A stretch of 64,000 nucleotides of DNA from Oxalobacteraceae bacterium OTU3CINTB1 (GCA_024123955.1 CP099652.1:744001-808000), one strand, 5' to 3'; positions 1 to 8,478 are shown, counted from the stretch's first letter. Made by a program: numbers and translations. Notes: a model not told the origin generated them from the sequence alone.

Positions 1-1
1 C

Positions 2-184
2 TTCATCGAGACCATTCCGTTCTACGAGACGCGCACCTACGTCAAGAACGTGATGTCGAACGCCACCTACTACGCGGCCTTGTTCGAGGGCCGCCCGCAA
101 TCGCTGAAGGCGCGCATCGGCACCGTCGCGCCGCGCTCCTACACCCCCGAGGAAGAGCAGGAATCGAGCTACGGCTCGCGTTGA
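2..184 (+). CDS. Lytic transglycosylase, C-terminal fragment
   Basis: This is the last 60 codons of a gene that begins before the window and ends at TGA 182-184. The readable C-terminus contains IPFYETRTYVKNV followed by YYAALF and QSLKARIG. This is the pattern at the end of soluble lytic murein transglycosylases of the Slt70 type, which cleave peptidoglycan glycan strands in the periplasm. The catalytic domain itself lies outside the window, so the call rests on the tail motif only. The following GST gene starts 35 bases downstream. Confidence 0.75.
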   Translation, partial: FIETIPFYETRTYVKNVMSNATYYAALFEGRPQSLKARIGTVAPRSYTPEEEQESSYGSR

Positions 185-219
185 CCACGCATAGACCACA
201 CCATCATTACGGACGCATC

Positions 220-936
220 ATGCAGACCACCAAACTTGATCCAAGCTTGTCGACTTCCCTGGCCGCCGCGCGCGAGCCGGGCCTGACGCTCATCATCGGC
301 AACAAGAATTATTCGTCATGGTCGATGCGGCCGTGGGTGGCGATGACCGCGTTCGGCATCCCGTTCCAGGAGGTGCGCGTGCTGCTCGACCAGCCCGACA
401 CCGCCAACCGCATCTGCGGCTACTCGGCCAGCGGCCGGGTGCCGGTGCTGCTGGCCGGCGAGATGACCATCTGGGACAGCCTGGCGATCTGCGAATATCT
501 GGCCGAGCAGTTCCAGGAGCTGCACCTGTGGCCCCAGGACGTGGCCGCGCGGGCGATGGCGCGCTCGGTCTGCGCCGAGATGCACGCCGGCTTCGCCGAC
601 CTGCGCACGGCGATGTCGATGAACATCCGCGCCAGCTTCCCCGGCAAGGGCCGCACCAACGGCTCGCAGGCCGACATCGGCCGCATCAGCGAGATCTGGG
701 AGGAGTGCCTGTCGCGCTTCGGTCACCACCAGTTCCTGTTCGGCGACTTCTCGATCGCCGACGCCTACTACGCGCCGGTGGTGATGCGCTTCCGCACCTA
801 CGGCGTGTCGCTGGCGCCGGCGCTGGACGCCTATTGCCAGCGCGTGCTGGCGCATCCGGCCGTCGCGCGCTGGGTGGCCGAGGCGCTGGCCGAAACCGAA
901 ACGGTGCCCAAGCACGACGCCGAACTGCCGGACTGA
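220..936 (+). CDS. Glutathione S-transferase family protein
   Basis: A 238-residue protein. The segment LIIGNKNYSSWSMRPW near residue 25 is the N-terminal thioredoxin-fold signature of a bacterial GST subfamily, with the serine-rich glutathione site. DSLAICEYLAEQF around residues 86-98 matches the conserved helix after the glutathione gamma-glutamyl binding site. An alpha-helical C-terminal domain ends in a typical AHPAVARW segment. A TTG at 181 is also in frame, but it overlaps the previous stop codon, and ATG 220 gives a sensible N-terminus. Only two bases separate it from cca. The substrate cannot be told from sequence; cytosolic location is expected because no signal peptide is seen. Confidence 0.88.
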   Translation: MQTTKLDPSLSTSLAAAREPGLTLIIGNKNYSSWSMRPWVAMTAFGIPFQEVRVLLDQPDTANRICGYSASGRVPVLLAGEMTIWDSLAICEYLAEQFQELHLWPQDVAARAMARSVCAEMHAGFADLRTAMSMNIRASFPGKGRTNGSQADIGRISEIWEECLSRFGHHQFLFGDFSIADAYYAPVVMRFRTYGVSLAPALDAYCQRVLAHPAVARWVAEALAETETVPKHDAELPD

Positions 937-938
937 CG

Positions 939-2240
939 ATGATGCGGATTTATGTCGTCGGCGGCGCCGTGCGCGACGCGCTGCTTGGCCTGCCGGTCAA
1001 GGACCACGACCACGTGGTGGTCGGCGCCACGCCGGACGACATGCTGGCGCAGGGCTTCCGCCCGGTCGGCAAGGACTTCCCGGTGTTCCTGCATCCGACG
1101 ACGCAGGACGAGTACGCGCTGGCCCGCACCGAGCGCAAGACCGCGCCCGGCTACAAGGGCTTCGTGTTCCATACTTCCCCCGACGTCACGCTGGAGGAGG
1201 ATTTGATCCGGCGCGACCTGACCATCAACGCCATCGCCCGCGCCGACGACGGCACGCTGACCGATCCCTTCGGCGGCCGCCGCGATATCGAGCAGCGCGT
1301 GTTCCGCCACGTCTCCGACGCCTTTGCCGAGGACCCGGTGCGCATCCTGCGCGTGGCCCGCTTTGCCGCCCGCTACAGCGACTTCCGCGTGGCGCCGGAA
1401 ACCAATGCGCTGATGCGGCAGATGACGGAGCAGGGCGAGGTCGACGCACTGGTGCCGGAACGCGTGTGGCAGGAACTGTCGCGCGGGCTGATGGAAGACA
1501 AGCCGTCGCGCATGCTGGAGGTGCTGCGCGATTGCGGCGCGCTGGCGCGCATCCTGCCGGAGCTCGACGCGCTGTGGGGCGTGCCGCAGCCGGAGAAATG
1601 GCACCCGGAGATCGACACCGGCATCCACATCCTGCAGGTGATCGATTGCGCCGCGCGCGCGAAGCTGGAACTGCCGACGCGCTTCGCCTGCCTGATGCAC
1701 GACCTGGGCAAGGGCGTGACGCCGTCGGCCACCTGGCCGGCGCACCACGGCCACGAGGAGCTGGGCGTCAAACTGGTCGAGCAGGTGTGCAAGCGCCTCA
1801 AGGTGCCGACCGAATGCCGCGACCTGGCCGTGATGACCGCGCGCGAACATGGCAACGTGGGACGCGCGTTGCAGCTGCGGCCCAACACCATCGTCAAGCT
1901 GCTGGAGCGTTGCGACGCCTTCCGCAAGCCGGCGCGCTTTTCGCAGATGCTGCTGGCCACCGAGTGCGATTCGCGCGGCCGCATCGGCCGCACCGCCAGC
2001 TATCTCGACGCGCCGTTCCCGCAGTTGGCGCACCTGGAGGCGGCGATGGCGGCCGCGCGCGGCGTCAACGCCGGCGAGATCGCCCAGGCCAGCGCGGCCA
2101 ACCCGCAGCGGATACCCGAATTCGTGCACCGCGCGCGGGTGACGGCGGTCAAAGTGGCGCTGCGGGCGGCCGACATCGATGGCGAGGACGATGCCGGCAT
2201 GCCGCTGCCGCCGGCCGCCCCGGACGGCGGCCCCGCATAA
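939..2240 (+). CDS. cca: Multifunctional CCA-adding tRNA nucleotidyltransferase with HD domain
   Basis: A 433-residue enzyme that adds or repairs the 3' CCA of tRNAs. The N-terminus holds the class II nucleotidyltransferase signature YVVGGAVRDALLG followed by the metal-binding KDHDHVVVG. RRDLTINAIA and DPVRILRVARFAARY are the ribose- and base-recognising motifs. Residues about 230-350 hold an HD phosphohydrolase domain (HDLGKGVTP), typical of the proteobacterial multifunctional form. ATG codons at 939 and 942 are both possible starts. It begins two bases after the GST stop, so the two genes are probably co-transcribed. Confidence 0.96.
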   Translation: MMRIYVVGGAVRDALLGLPVKDHDHVVVGATPDDMLAQGFRPVGKDFPVFLHPTTQDEYALARTERKTAPGYKGFVFHTSPDVTLEEDLIRRDLTINAIARADDGTLTDPFGGRRDIEQRVFRHVSDAFAEDPVRILRVARFAARYSDFRVAPETNALMRQMTEQGEVDALVPERVWQELSRGLMEDKPSRMLEVLRDCGALARILPELDALWGVPQPEKWHPEIDTGIHILQVIDCAARAKLELPTRFACLMHDLGKGVTPSATWPAHHGHEELGVKLVEQVCKRLKVPTECRDLAVMTAREHGNVGRALQLRPNTIVKLLERCDAFRKPARFSQMLLATECDSRGRIGRTASYLDAPFPQLAHLEAAMAAARGVNAGEIAQASAANPQRIPEFVHRARVTAVKVALRAADIDGEDDAGMPLPPAAPDGGPA

Positions 2241-2251
2241 ACAGGAGTACA

Positions 2252-2983
2252 ATGGGGCCGATGGTGCGCTGCACCATGCCGCTGCATGATGTTACTTTCG
2301 CCACTATGAACTCCATCGATCTGTTCCAAAATCCGCTGCGCCGCTGGGGCAAGCACAAAGACGGCAAACACCGTCCGACGGTGCTCGTCAAGGAGCTGCA
2401 GGAGCGCGACCGCCGGCGCATGGTCAAGCACTTCCTCGAACTGGAAAGCAGCGACCGGCTGCTGCGCTTCGGCACCATGCTGCCCGACGAGCAGGTGGAG
2501 AAGTACGTCAACAACATCGATTTTTCACGCGACATGGTGTTTGGCGTGTACAACCGCCTGTTCAAGCTGGTGGCCGTCGGCCACCTGGCCTTCGCGCCGC
2601 GCGACGAGTCGAAGAGCGCCGTCACCAAGAAGGAGCGGGTGGCCGAATTCGGCGTCTCGGTCAGCAAGAGCGCGCGCGGCATGGGCGTCGGCTCCAAGCT
2701 GTTCGAGCGCGCCGCCATCCACTGCCGCAACAACGACGTCGACACCTTATATATGCACTGCCTGTCGTCGAACAAGACGATGATGCACATCGCGAAAAAA
2801 GCCGGCATGGAGATCCATCGCGACTACGGCGAGGCGGACGCCTACCTCAAACTGCCACCGGCCAATCCGGCCAGCGTGCTGCAGGAAGCGTTGGACGAGC
2901 AATTCGCCACGCTGGACTACACCCTCAAGGCGAACAAGCGCTTCGCCACCAAATGGCTCGGCCGCCTGACCGGCCGAAAATAA
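2252..2983 (+). CDS. GNAT family N-acetyltransferase
   Basis: A GNAT-fold acetyltransferase of 243 residues from this start. The acetyl-CoA binding loop is visible as SKSARGMGVGSKLFERA, matching the Q/RxxGxG/A pattern, followed by a beta-alpha segment with SSNKTMMHIAKKAGM. The start is uncertain. ATG 2252 has AGGAG four bases upstream and lies 11 bases after cca, but the first 18 residues look poorly conserved in style. ATG 2306 would give a 225-residue protein beginning MNSIDLF without a visible ribosome binding site. The substrate is unknown. The gene sits in an apparent GST-cca-GNAT operon. Confidence 0.85.
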   Translation: MGPMVRCTMPLHDVTFATMNSIDLFQNPLRRWGKHKDGKHRPTVLVKELQERDRRRMVKHFLELESSDRLLRFGTMLPDEQVEKYVNNIDFSRDMVFGVYNRLFKLVAVGHLAFAPRDESKSAVTKKERVAEFGVSVSKSARGMGVGSKLFERAAIHCRNNDVDTLYMHCLSSNKTMMHIAKKAGMEIHRDYGEADAYLKLPPANPASVLQEALDEQFATLDYTLKANKRFATKWLGRLTGRK

Positions 2984-3078
2984 ATCGCATTTTCTCTCAC
3001 TATAGTTAGAACCTTTACCGGCTGGCCTGGAATGAACGGTCAGACAAGATACGCAAACCGGTAACCAGGCTTCCCAAC

Positions 3079-3471
3079 GTGCCGCTGATTTCCTCACTTC
3101 TGCCCATGCCATGGGCGGCGGACGCCTTGTGCGGCGCCCAGTTGCGGGCGCCCGACCTGGGTGTTTGCCTGCGGCTGCTGGTGCTTTCGCCGCTGCTGGA
3201 GGAGTGCGTGGTCCGCGCCGGCCTGCAGGAGTGGCTGATACGGCGCTCGCCGCCGGGGCTGCGCCAGGGCCCTGGGTGGACTTGGCCCGTGCTGGTGTCG
3301 ACGGCCGCTTTCGGGCTGCTGCACCTGGGGTCCGGCTGGCAGGCCGCCGCCGCGGTGCTGCTACCGGGGCTGGCGCTGGCGCTGCTCTATCAGCGCACCC
3401 GCAACTGGTGGTGGTGCGCGTTGATGCACAGCGCGTTCAATGCCTTTGCTATCTCTGTCTGCGGTTCATAG
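3079..3471 (+). CDS. mrtJ: CPBP-family glutamic intramembrane protease, JDVT-CTERM system type
   Basis: A short, 130-residue, largely hydrophobic protein. It has the CPBP/Abi protease motifs: LLEECVVRAGLQ (EExxxR), then GLLHLG, then LMHSAFNAF (HxxxN). These residues form the active site of glutamic-type intramembrane proteases. The next gene ends in a glycine-cysteine, transmembrane, arginine-rich tail of the JDVT-CTERM type, so this is most likely its dedicated sorting protease (the family I recall as MrtJ). The start is a GTG; an in-frame stop at 3007-3009 and the lack of ATG limit alternatives. The family name rests on motif and context, not on a profile search. Confidence 0.75.
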   Translation: MPLISSLLPMPWAADALCGAQLRAPDLGVCLRLLVLSPLLEECVVRAGLQEWLIRRSPPGLRQGPGWTWPVLVSTAAFGLLHLGSGWQAAAAVLLPGLALALLYQRTRNWWWCALMHSAFNAFAISVCGS

Positions 3472-3514
3472 ATCTATTTTAGATCGACTTCAAGATCAAC
3501 TTCAGGAGAGTGGC

Positions 3515-5653
3515 ATGACAGGTTTAACGTGGGAATTCCGGCTGCAATACCGGGCGGCGGCGGCAGCGGCGCTGCTATTGGGACTGGCTTCGCAATCGGC
3601 GCACGCGCAAAACGCATTGAACGGCCGCACCCTGTACCAGAGCGGTCCTGTCGGCGGCGGCGGCACCTGCGTCGCGTGTCATGGCCCCTCACCGGCCAAC
3701 AACGTCAGTAACATCCAGCGTGCCGCCAATCAGCCGTCGGTCATCGCCGCCGCCATCGCCCGCAACGCTGGTGGCGGCATGGGCCAGTTCGCCGGCCGCT
3801 TCAGCGCCGCCGAACTGGCGGACATCGCCGCCTACATCGGCAATCCCAACGTGACGGCGTCGCCGGCCGCCTCGCTGGCGCCGGCCAGCCTGGCCTTCAG
3901 CGGCACCAGCATCGGCCAGACCAGCGCGCCGTTGAGCACCACCCTGAGCAGCACCGGCAACGCCGCGCTCAATATCGGCAACATCTCCCTGGGCGGCGCG
4001 GCTGCCGGCGACTACAGCCTGGCCGGCGGCAGTTGCGCCAACGGCGCGGCCATCGCGGCGGGCGCCAACTGCACCGTGCAGGTCAGCTTCCGTCCGACCG
4101 TGGCCGGCGCGCGCGCCGCCACCCTGACCATCACCCACGACGCCACCGGCGGCGGCAGCACCGTGGCCCTGAGCGGCACCGGCAACGCCACGCCGCAGGC
4201 GACCATCGCCTTGTCGGCGCCGAGCGTCAACTTCGGCCCGCAACTGACGGGCGCCGCGTCGGCCGTCTCCACCATCAACGTCACCAACAGCGGCCAGGCG
4301 CCGCTGACGTTCAGCGCCATCGCCCTGAGTGGCGCCAACGCAAACATCTTCACGCTGGGCGGCAACTGCGCGGTGGCCACGCCATTGGCGGCCGGCGCCA
4401 GCTGCGCCGTCACGGTACAGGCCACGCCAACGGCCGCCGGCGCCTTCGCCGCCAGCCTGACGCTGGCCTCCAACGCCGCCAACGGCAACGCCACCGTGGG
4501 CCTGTCCGGCACCGCCTCGGCCGCCGCCCCGGCGCTGACCGCCACGCCGTCCGCGCTGGCTTTCGGCCTGCGTACGATCAGCTCCCCGGCCACATCGCAG
4601 TCGGTGGTGCTGGCCAATACCGGCAACGTCGCCGTCGCCTTCACGCGCATCGCGCTGACCGGATCGAGCACCTTCACCATCGCCGGCGGCGACTGCGGCG
4701 CCACGCTGGCCGTCGGCGCCAGCTGCTCGGTGCCGGTGCGCTTCGCACCGGCCGCCGACGGCGCGGTGACCTCGACCTTGGGCGTGACCTCCAACGCGGC
4801 GGCGGTGCAGGTGGCCATCACCGGCAGCGGCACCACGCAATCGGTCGGCGTCCCGGTGCTGTCCGAGACCGGTCCGATCGCCTTCGCCGACACGCAAGTC
4901 GGCGCCAGCGCGGCCGTGCACACCACGACCTTGAACAACGCCGGCAGCGCGGCGGTGCGCATCTCGACCCTGACCCTGGGCGGCGCCCAGCCGGGCGACT
5001 TCGTCACCGGCGGCACCTGCGCGGCCAATGGCGCCGTCAGCGCCGGCGCCAGCTGCACCATCACCACCGCCTTCCGCCCGACGGCGGCCGGCACCCGCAG
5101 CGCGAACCTGCAACTGGTGACCGACGCCGGCGCCCAGTTCACCTTGCCACTGAGCGGCAACGGCGTGGCGGTCGCGGTCAGCGCCCCTTCGCTGGGACTG
5201 AGCCCGCAAAGCTTCGACTTCGGCGCCGTCGCCATCGGCGCCGCCGCACCGACCCGCCGCTTCACGCTGACCAACAGCGGTTCGGCGCCACTGACGCTGG
5301 CCAGCGCCGCCTTCAGCGGCCCGTTCGCCGCCGTCGCCGACAGCACCGGCTGCGCCGCCTTCCCGTTCACGCTGCAACCCGGCGCCACCTGCGACTTGGT
5401 GGTGCGTTACACGCCGGTCAACGCCGGCGGCAACAGCGGCAATGTCGTGATCCAGTCGAATGTGGCCGGCAGCAGCTGGACCATCGCGTTGAACGGCCAG
5501 GCCAATGCCGCCCCGTCCAACGCCACGCCGCAAAACCGCGGTGGCGGCGGCTGCTCGGCCTCGCAGAGCGTCAAAGATCCGATGCTGGCATTGCTGGTCA
5601 TGCTGTCGCTGGGCGTGATCGTGTGGCGCCGCCGTCGTAACGATCAAAACTAA
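3515..5653 (+). CDS. Secreted cytochrome c / choice-of-anchor D repeat protein with JDVT-CTERM-like sorting tail
   Basis: A 712-residue exported protein. Residues 1-31 form a signal peptide ending in SAHA. A c-type heme site CVACH lies at residues 52-56 in a small cytochrome-like domain that ends near GDIAAYIGNP-type sequence (about residue 112). Five immunoglobulin-like repeats of about 100 residues follow (about 125-665), each ending in an LSGTG/LNGQA-like strand. Each repeat carries two cysteines 10-14 residues apart, for example GGNCAV and GASCAV. The C-terminus has GGGGCSAS (Cys 680), a hydrophobic segment and RRRR, a tripartite sorting signal. AGGAGA lies five bases before ATG 3515. The intramembrane protease just upstream is the likely processing partner. 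The natural redox partner is unknown. Confidence 0.82.
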   Translation: MTGLTWEFRLQYRAAAAAALLLGLASQSAHAQNALNGRTLYQSGPVGGGGTCVACHGPSPANNVSNIQRAANQPSVIAAAIARNAGGGMGQFAGRFSAAELADIAAYIGNPNVTASPAASLAPASLAFSGTSIGQTSAPLSTTLSSTGNAALNIGNISLGGAAAGDYSLAGGSCANGAAIAAGANCTVQVSFRPTVAGARAATLTITHDATGGGSTVALSGTGNATPQATIALSAPSVNFGPQLTGAASAVSTINVTNSGQAPLTFSAIALSGANANIFTLGGNCAVATPLAAGASCAVTVQATPTAAGAFAASLTLASNAANGNATVGLSGTASAAAPALTATPSALAFGLRTISSPATSQSVVLANTGNVAVAFTRIALTGSSTFTIAGGDCGATLAVGASCSVPVRFAPAADGAVTSTLGVTSNAAAVQVAITGSGTTQSVGVPVLSETGPIAFADTQVGASAAVHTTTLNNAGSAAVRISTLTLGGAQPGDFVTGGTCAANGAVSAGASCTITTAFRPTAAGTRSANLQLVTDAGAQFTLPLSGNGVAVAVSAPSLGLSPQSFDFGAVAIGAAAPTRRFTLTNSGSAPLTLASAAFSGPFAAVADSTGCAAFPFTLQPGATCDLVVRYTPVNAGGNSGNVVIQSNVAGSSWTIALNGQANAAPSNATPQNRGGGGCSASQSVKDPMLALLVMLSLGVIVWRRRRNDQN

Positions 5654-5665
5654 CCTGGAGCCCTT

Positions 5666-6160
5666 ATGAAAATCAAAGCCATATCGATCTTGCTGGCCGC
5701 CGCGCTGGGCGCATCGTCCGCGTTCGCGCTGGAGAAGGGCGCACCCGCGCCGCAGTTCGACCTGCAGGGCATGGACGGCCCCGTCCAGCTGGCGAAATTG
5801 ACCGGCAAGGTGGTGTACGTCGACTTTTGGGCCTCGTGGTGCGGCCCGTGCCGCCAGTCCTTCCCGTGGATGAACGAGATGCAGGCCAAGTACGGCCCGC
5901 GCGGCCTGCAGATCATCGGCGTCAACGTCGACGCCAAAAGCGAGGACGCCAAGACCTTCCTGGCGGCGACGCCGGCCAAGTTCACCATCGCCTTCGATCC
6001 GAAGGGCGCGACGCCGCGCCAGTACGGCATCAAGGGCATGCCGAGCAGCGTGTTGATCGGGCCTGACGGCAAGGTGCTGCTGGAGCATTCGGGCTTCCGC
6101 GACGCCGACCGCGCCGAGCTGGAAGCGAAGATTCAATCCGCACTGGGAGCCGTTAAATGA
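5666..6160 (+). CDS. TlpA-like periplasmic thiol:disulfide oxidoreductase
   Basis: A 164-residue thioredoxin-fold protein with a signal peptide (cleavage probably after SSAFA, residue 22). The active site WASWCGPCRQSFPW has the CGPC motif of TlpA/ResA proteins, and GMPSSVLIGPDG contains the conserved cis-proline loop. Family members reduce disulfides in the periplasm, often for cytochrome c maturation. Here it follows a protein with a CxxCH site and five cysteine pairs, which are plausible substrates. GGAG lies about six bases before ATG. The gene overlaps the next one by four bases (ATGA), indicating translational coupling. Confidence 0.9.
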   Translation: MKIKAISILLAAALGASSAFALEKGAPAPQFDLQGMDGPVQLAKLTGKVVYVDFWASWCGPCRQSFPWMNEMQAKYGPRGLQIIGVNVDAKSEDAKTFLAATPAKFTIAFDPKGATPRQYGIKGMPSSVLIGPDGKVLLEHSGFRDADRAELEAKIQSALGAVK

Positions 6161-6372
6161 AAACCCTGATCGTTCTGGCGCTGGCTGTCAGCCTGTCCGG
6201 CTGCGCCTCGCTCGGCAATGTCCAGCCGTGGGAAAAAGGCACGCTGGCCAAGCCCGAGATGACCTTTAACGACGGCGGTTTGTTCAGCCGTTACGACGAC
6301 CATATCTACACCAGCCGCGAGTCCTCGTCGGGCGGCGCCGGTGTCGGTGGTGGCGGCTGCGGTTGCAACTGA
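6157..6372 (+). CDS. Small DUF4266-type lipoprotein
   Basis: A 71-residue predicted lipoprotein. The signal segment ends in the lipobox LSGCAS, with Cys 16 as the lipidation site. The mature part contains VQPWEKGTLAKPEM, which I recognise as the hallmark of DUF4266 proteins, and it ends in a glycine-rich tail GGGGCGCN with two extra cysteines. No biochemical function is known for the family. It commonly sits with DUF3570, ApbE and thioredoxin-like genes, as here. The ATGA overlap with the TlpA gene and the short gap to DUF3570 support one operon. Confidence 0.85.
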   Translation: MKTLIVLALAVSLSGCASLGNVQPWEKGTLAKPEMTFNDGGLFSRYDDHIYTSRESSSGGAGVGGGGCGCN

Positions 6373-6385
6373 CATGGAATCCCTT

Positions 6386-7579
6386 ATGACGAGCAAAAAC
6401 ATCACCATGCATGACGACGGCCAGCCGTCGATGTCCTCATCTTCGGCGCCATCCCCGGCAACGTCGCTGGCCGGTTCGATCCTGGCGGCGGCGCTGATGC
6501 TGCCGGGCGTGCAGGCCCACGCCGAGGCGCCGCCGACCAACGGCGTGATCAGCATCGGCTACCTTGACTATCGCGAAAGCCAGTCCGACATGGACCGCAT
6601 CCGCGTGCACGCGCCGTCGGTGTCCATCATGGCGCCGGTGGCCGGCGTCTGGAGCATCAGCGCCTCGGCCGTGACCGACGACGTGTCGGGCGCCTCGCCG
6701 CGCTACCACACGGCCGTCTCCGGCGCCTCGCGCATGAACGACGACCGCAAGGCCGGCGACGTCTCGCTCAAGCGCTACCTCGATCGCGGCAGCGTGTCGG
6801 TCGGCGCCAGCTATTCGACCGAGCATGACTACGTGTCGCGCGCGCTGTCGCTGCAGGGAACCTTCGAGAGCGAAGACCGCAACACCACGTGGTCGGCGGG
6901 CTTCGGCCGTTCCAACGACGAGATCAATTCCACCGGCGGCGCCGTCGTCGGCGCGAAGAAGAACACCACCAACCTGCTGGTCGGCGTGACCCAGGTGCTG
7001 ACCAAGAACGACGTGGTGCAACTGACGTTGGCGCACGACCGTGGCCGTGGCTTCTTCTCCGATCCGTACAAGGCCTTCGACAACCGCCCGCGCAGCCGCA
7101 ACGAGAACACGGTGCTGCTGCGCTGGAACCACCATATCGAATCGACCGGTGGCATCAGCCGCAGCTCCTACCGCTACTACCGCGACAGCTTCGGCGTGCG
7201 CGGGCATACGCTGTCGCAGGAATATGTGCAGCCGCTGTCGCAGGGCTGGACGGTGACGCCGGAAGTGCGCCTCTACACGCAGAGCGCGGCGGACTTCTAC
7301 TACGACCCGGTCTACGATCCGGTGTTCGGTACGCCGTTCCCGCCGGGCTTCAACGCCGCCAATCCGGGCCTGTCGTCGGCCGACCAGCGCCTGTCCGGCT
7401 TTGGCGCGGTGACCGTGGGGCTCAAGGTCAGCAAGCAGATCGACAAGCTGTGGTCGGTGGACGTCAAGGCCTCGGCCTACCAGCAGCGCGGCAGCTGGCG
7501 CGCGTTCCACTCCGGCAGCCCGGGACTCGAGCCGTTGCGCGCGCAGACCTTCCAGATCGCGGTCAACCGGCAATGGTAG
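6386..7579 (+). CDS. DUF3570-type outer membrane/periplasmic protein
   Basis: A 397-residue exported protein of the DUF3570 type. An unusually long N-terminal region precedes a hydrophobic segment ending in VQAHAEA. The rest is rich in alternating polar and aromatic strands, for example SYRYYRDSFGVRGHTLSQEY, and it ends in an aromatic residue (QW), suggesting a beta-barrel. Two motifs, DDVSGAS (Ser 101) and AVSGAS (Ser 112), resemble the DxxSGAT/S sites that ApbE enzymes flavinylate. ATG 6386 was chosen because GGAA precedes it in the same context as the tlpA-like start; ATG 6374 is an alternative. It overlaps the apbE start by seven bases. Confidence 0.82.
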   Translation: MTSKNITMHDDGQPSMSSSSAPSPATSLAGSILAAALMLPGVQAHAEAPPTNGVISIGYLDYRESQSDMDRIRVHAPSVSIMAPVAGVWSISASAVTDDVSGASPRYHTAVSGASRMNDDRKAGDVSLKRYLDRGSVSVGASYSTEHDYVSRALSLQGTFESEDRNTTWSAGFGRSNDEINSTGGAVVGAKKNTTNLLVGVTQVLTKNDVVQLTLAHDRGRGFFSDPYKAFDNRPRSRNENTVLLRWNHHIESTGGISRSSYRYYRDSFGVRGHTLSQEYVQPLSQGWTVTPEVRLYTQSAADFYYDPVYDPVFGTPFPPGFNAANPGLSSADQRLSGFGAVTVGLKVSKQIDKLWSVDVKASAYQQRGSWRAFHSGSPGLEPLRAQTFQIAVNRQW

Positions 7580-8478
7580 ACGCGATCCACCGCACCGCGT
7601 TCGACGCGATGGCCAGCCGTTGCGAGATCCGGCTGGCCGCGTCCGACGCCCACACGGCCGAGCTGCTGTCGCGGCAGGCCGTGGCGGAGGTGCGGAGGAT
7701 AGAAGAGAAGTACTCGCGCTACCGGCCCGAAAGCATCGTCTCGCGGATTAACGCCGGCGCTGGGGCGGACAGGGGGCCGGTGGTCTGCGACAAGGAGACC
7801 ATGGCGCTGATGTCCTACGCCGCCGCGCTGTACGGCGCCAGCGAGGGGCTGTTCGACATCACTTCCGGCGTGCTGCGCAAGGCCTGGGATTTCCGCCGGC
7901 CGAGCGTGCCGAAGCCGGAGGTGCTGGAACCGTTGCTGGCGCTGGTCGGCTGGGACAAGGTGGCGTGCGAGGGCGAGGCGGTCCATCTTCGCGAAGCCGG
8001 CATGGAGATCGACTTCGGCGGCTTCGGCAAGGAGTACGCGGCCGACCGCGCGGCGGCCTTGTTGATGGAGGCCGGCGTGCGGCACGGGTATGTGAACCTG
8101 GGCGGCGACATGCGCTTCATCGGCCCCCGCCTGGACGGGCGCCCCTGGAGCATCGGCATACAGGACCCGCGCGATCCCGACGCAGTGGTCGCCAGTATTC
8201 CGATCAGCCAGGGCGCGCTGGCCACCAGCGGCGACTACGAACGTTATTTTGAACTGGATGGGCAGCGTTACTGCCACATCCTCGATCCGCGCACCGGCAT
8301 GCCGGTGCGGCACTGGCGCTCGGTGAGCGTGATGGCGCCGATGGCGATAGCGGCAGGTAGTTGTTCGACGATCGCCATGCTGAAACAGCAGGGCGGACTC
8401 AATTTTCTGAACGCCTCTGACATGGGTTATTTGACCATCGATGATCAGGGGCAGATGTTGTATAGGGATATCTCATGA
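7573..8478 (+). CDS. apbE: FAD:protein FMN transferase (ApbE family)
   Basis: A 301-residue ApbE-like protein. Family members transfer FMN from FAD to a Ser/Thr of a target protein in the periplasm. Motifs include an N-terminal FDAMASRCEI (usually MGT), SRYRPESIVSRIN, DFGGFGKEYAAD, YVNLGGDMR and HILDPRTGMPV. No clear signal peptide or lipobox is seen. The usual Mg-binding ADALST segment reads AGSCSTIAM, so the canonical aspartate is a glycine (residue 262). This may be a subfamily trait or affect activity. The gene overlaps DUF3570 by seven bases and dsbD by four, so it belongs to the redox operon. DUF3570 is the best candidate substrate. Confidence 0.9.
   Translation: MVDAIHRTAFDAMASRCEIRLAASDAHTAELLSRQAVAEVRRIEEKYSRYRPESIVSRINAGAGADRGPVVCDKETMALMSYAAALYGASEGLFDITSGVLRKAWDFRRPSVPKPEVLEPLLALVGWDKVACEGEAVHLREAGMEIDFGGFGKEYAADRAAALLMEAGVRHGYVNLGGDMRFIGPRLDGRPWSIGIQDPRDPDAVVASIPISQGALATSGDYERYFELDGQRYCHILDPRTGMPVRHWRSVSVMAPMAIAAGSCSTIAMLKQQGGLNFLNASDMGYLTIDDQGQMLYRDIS

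Noticed and set aside
318..938. Open frame extending cca upstream through the GST gene
   Set aside because: Arg/Gly/Ala-rich shadow of the GST codons. The CCA enzyme homology begins exactly at ATG 939.
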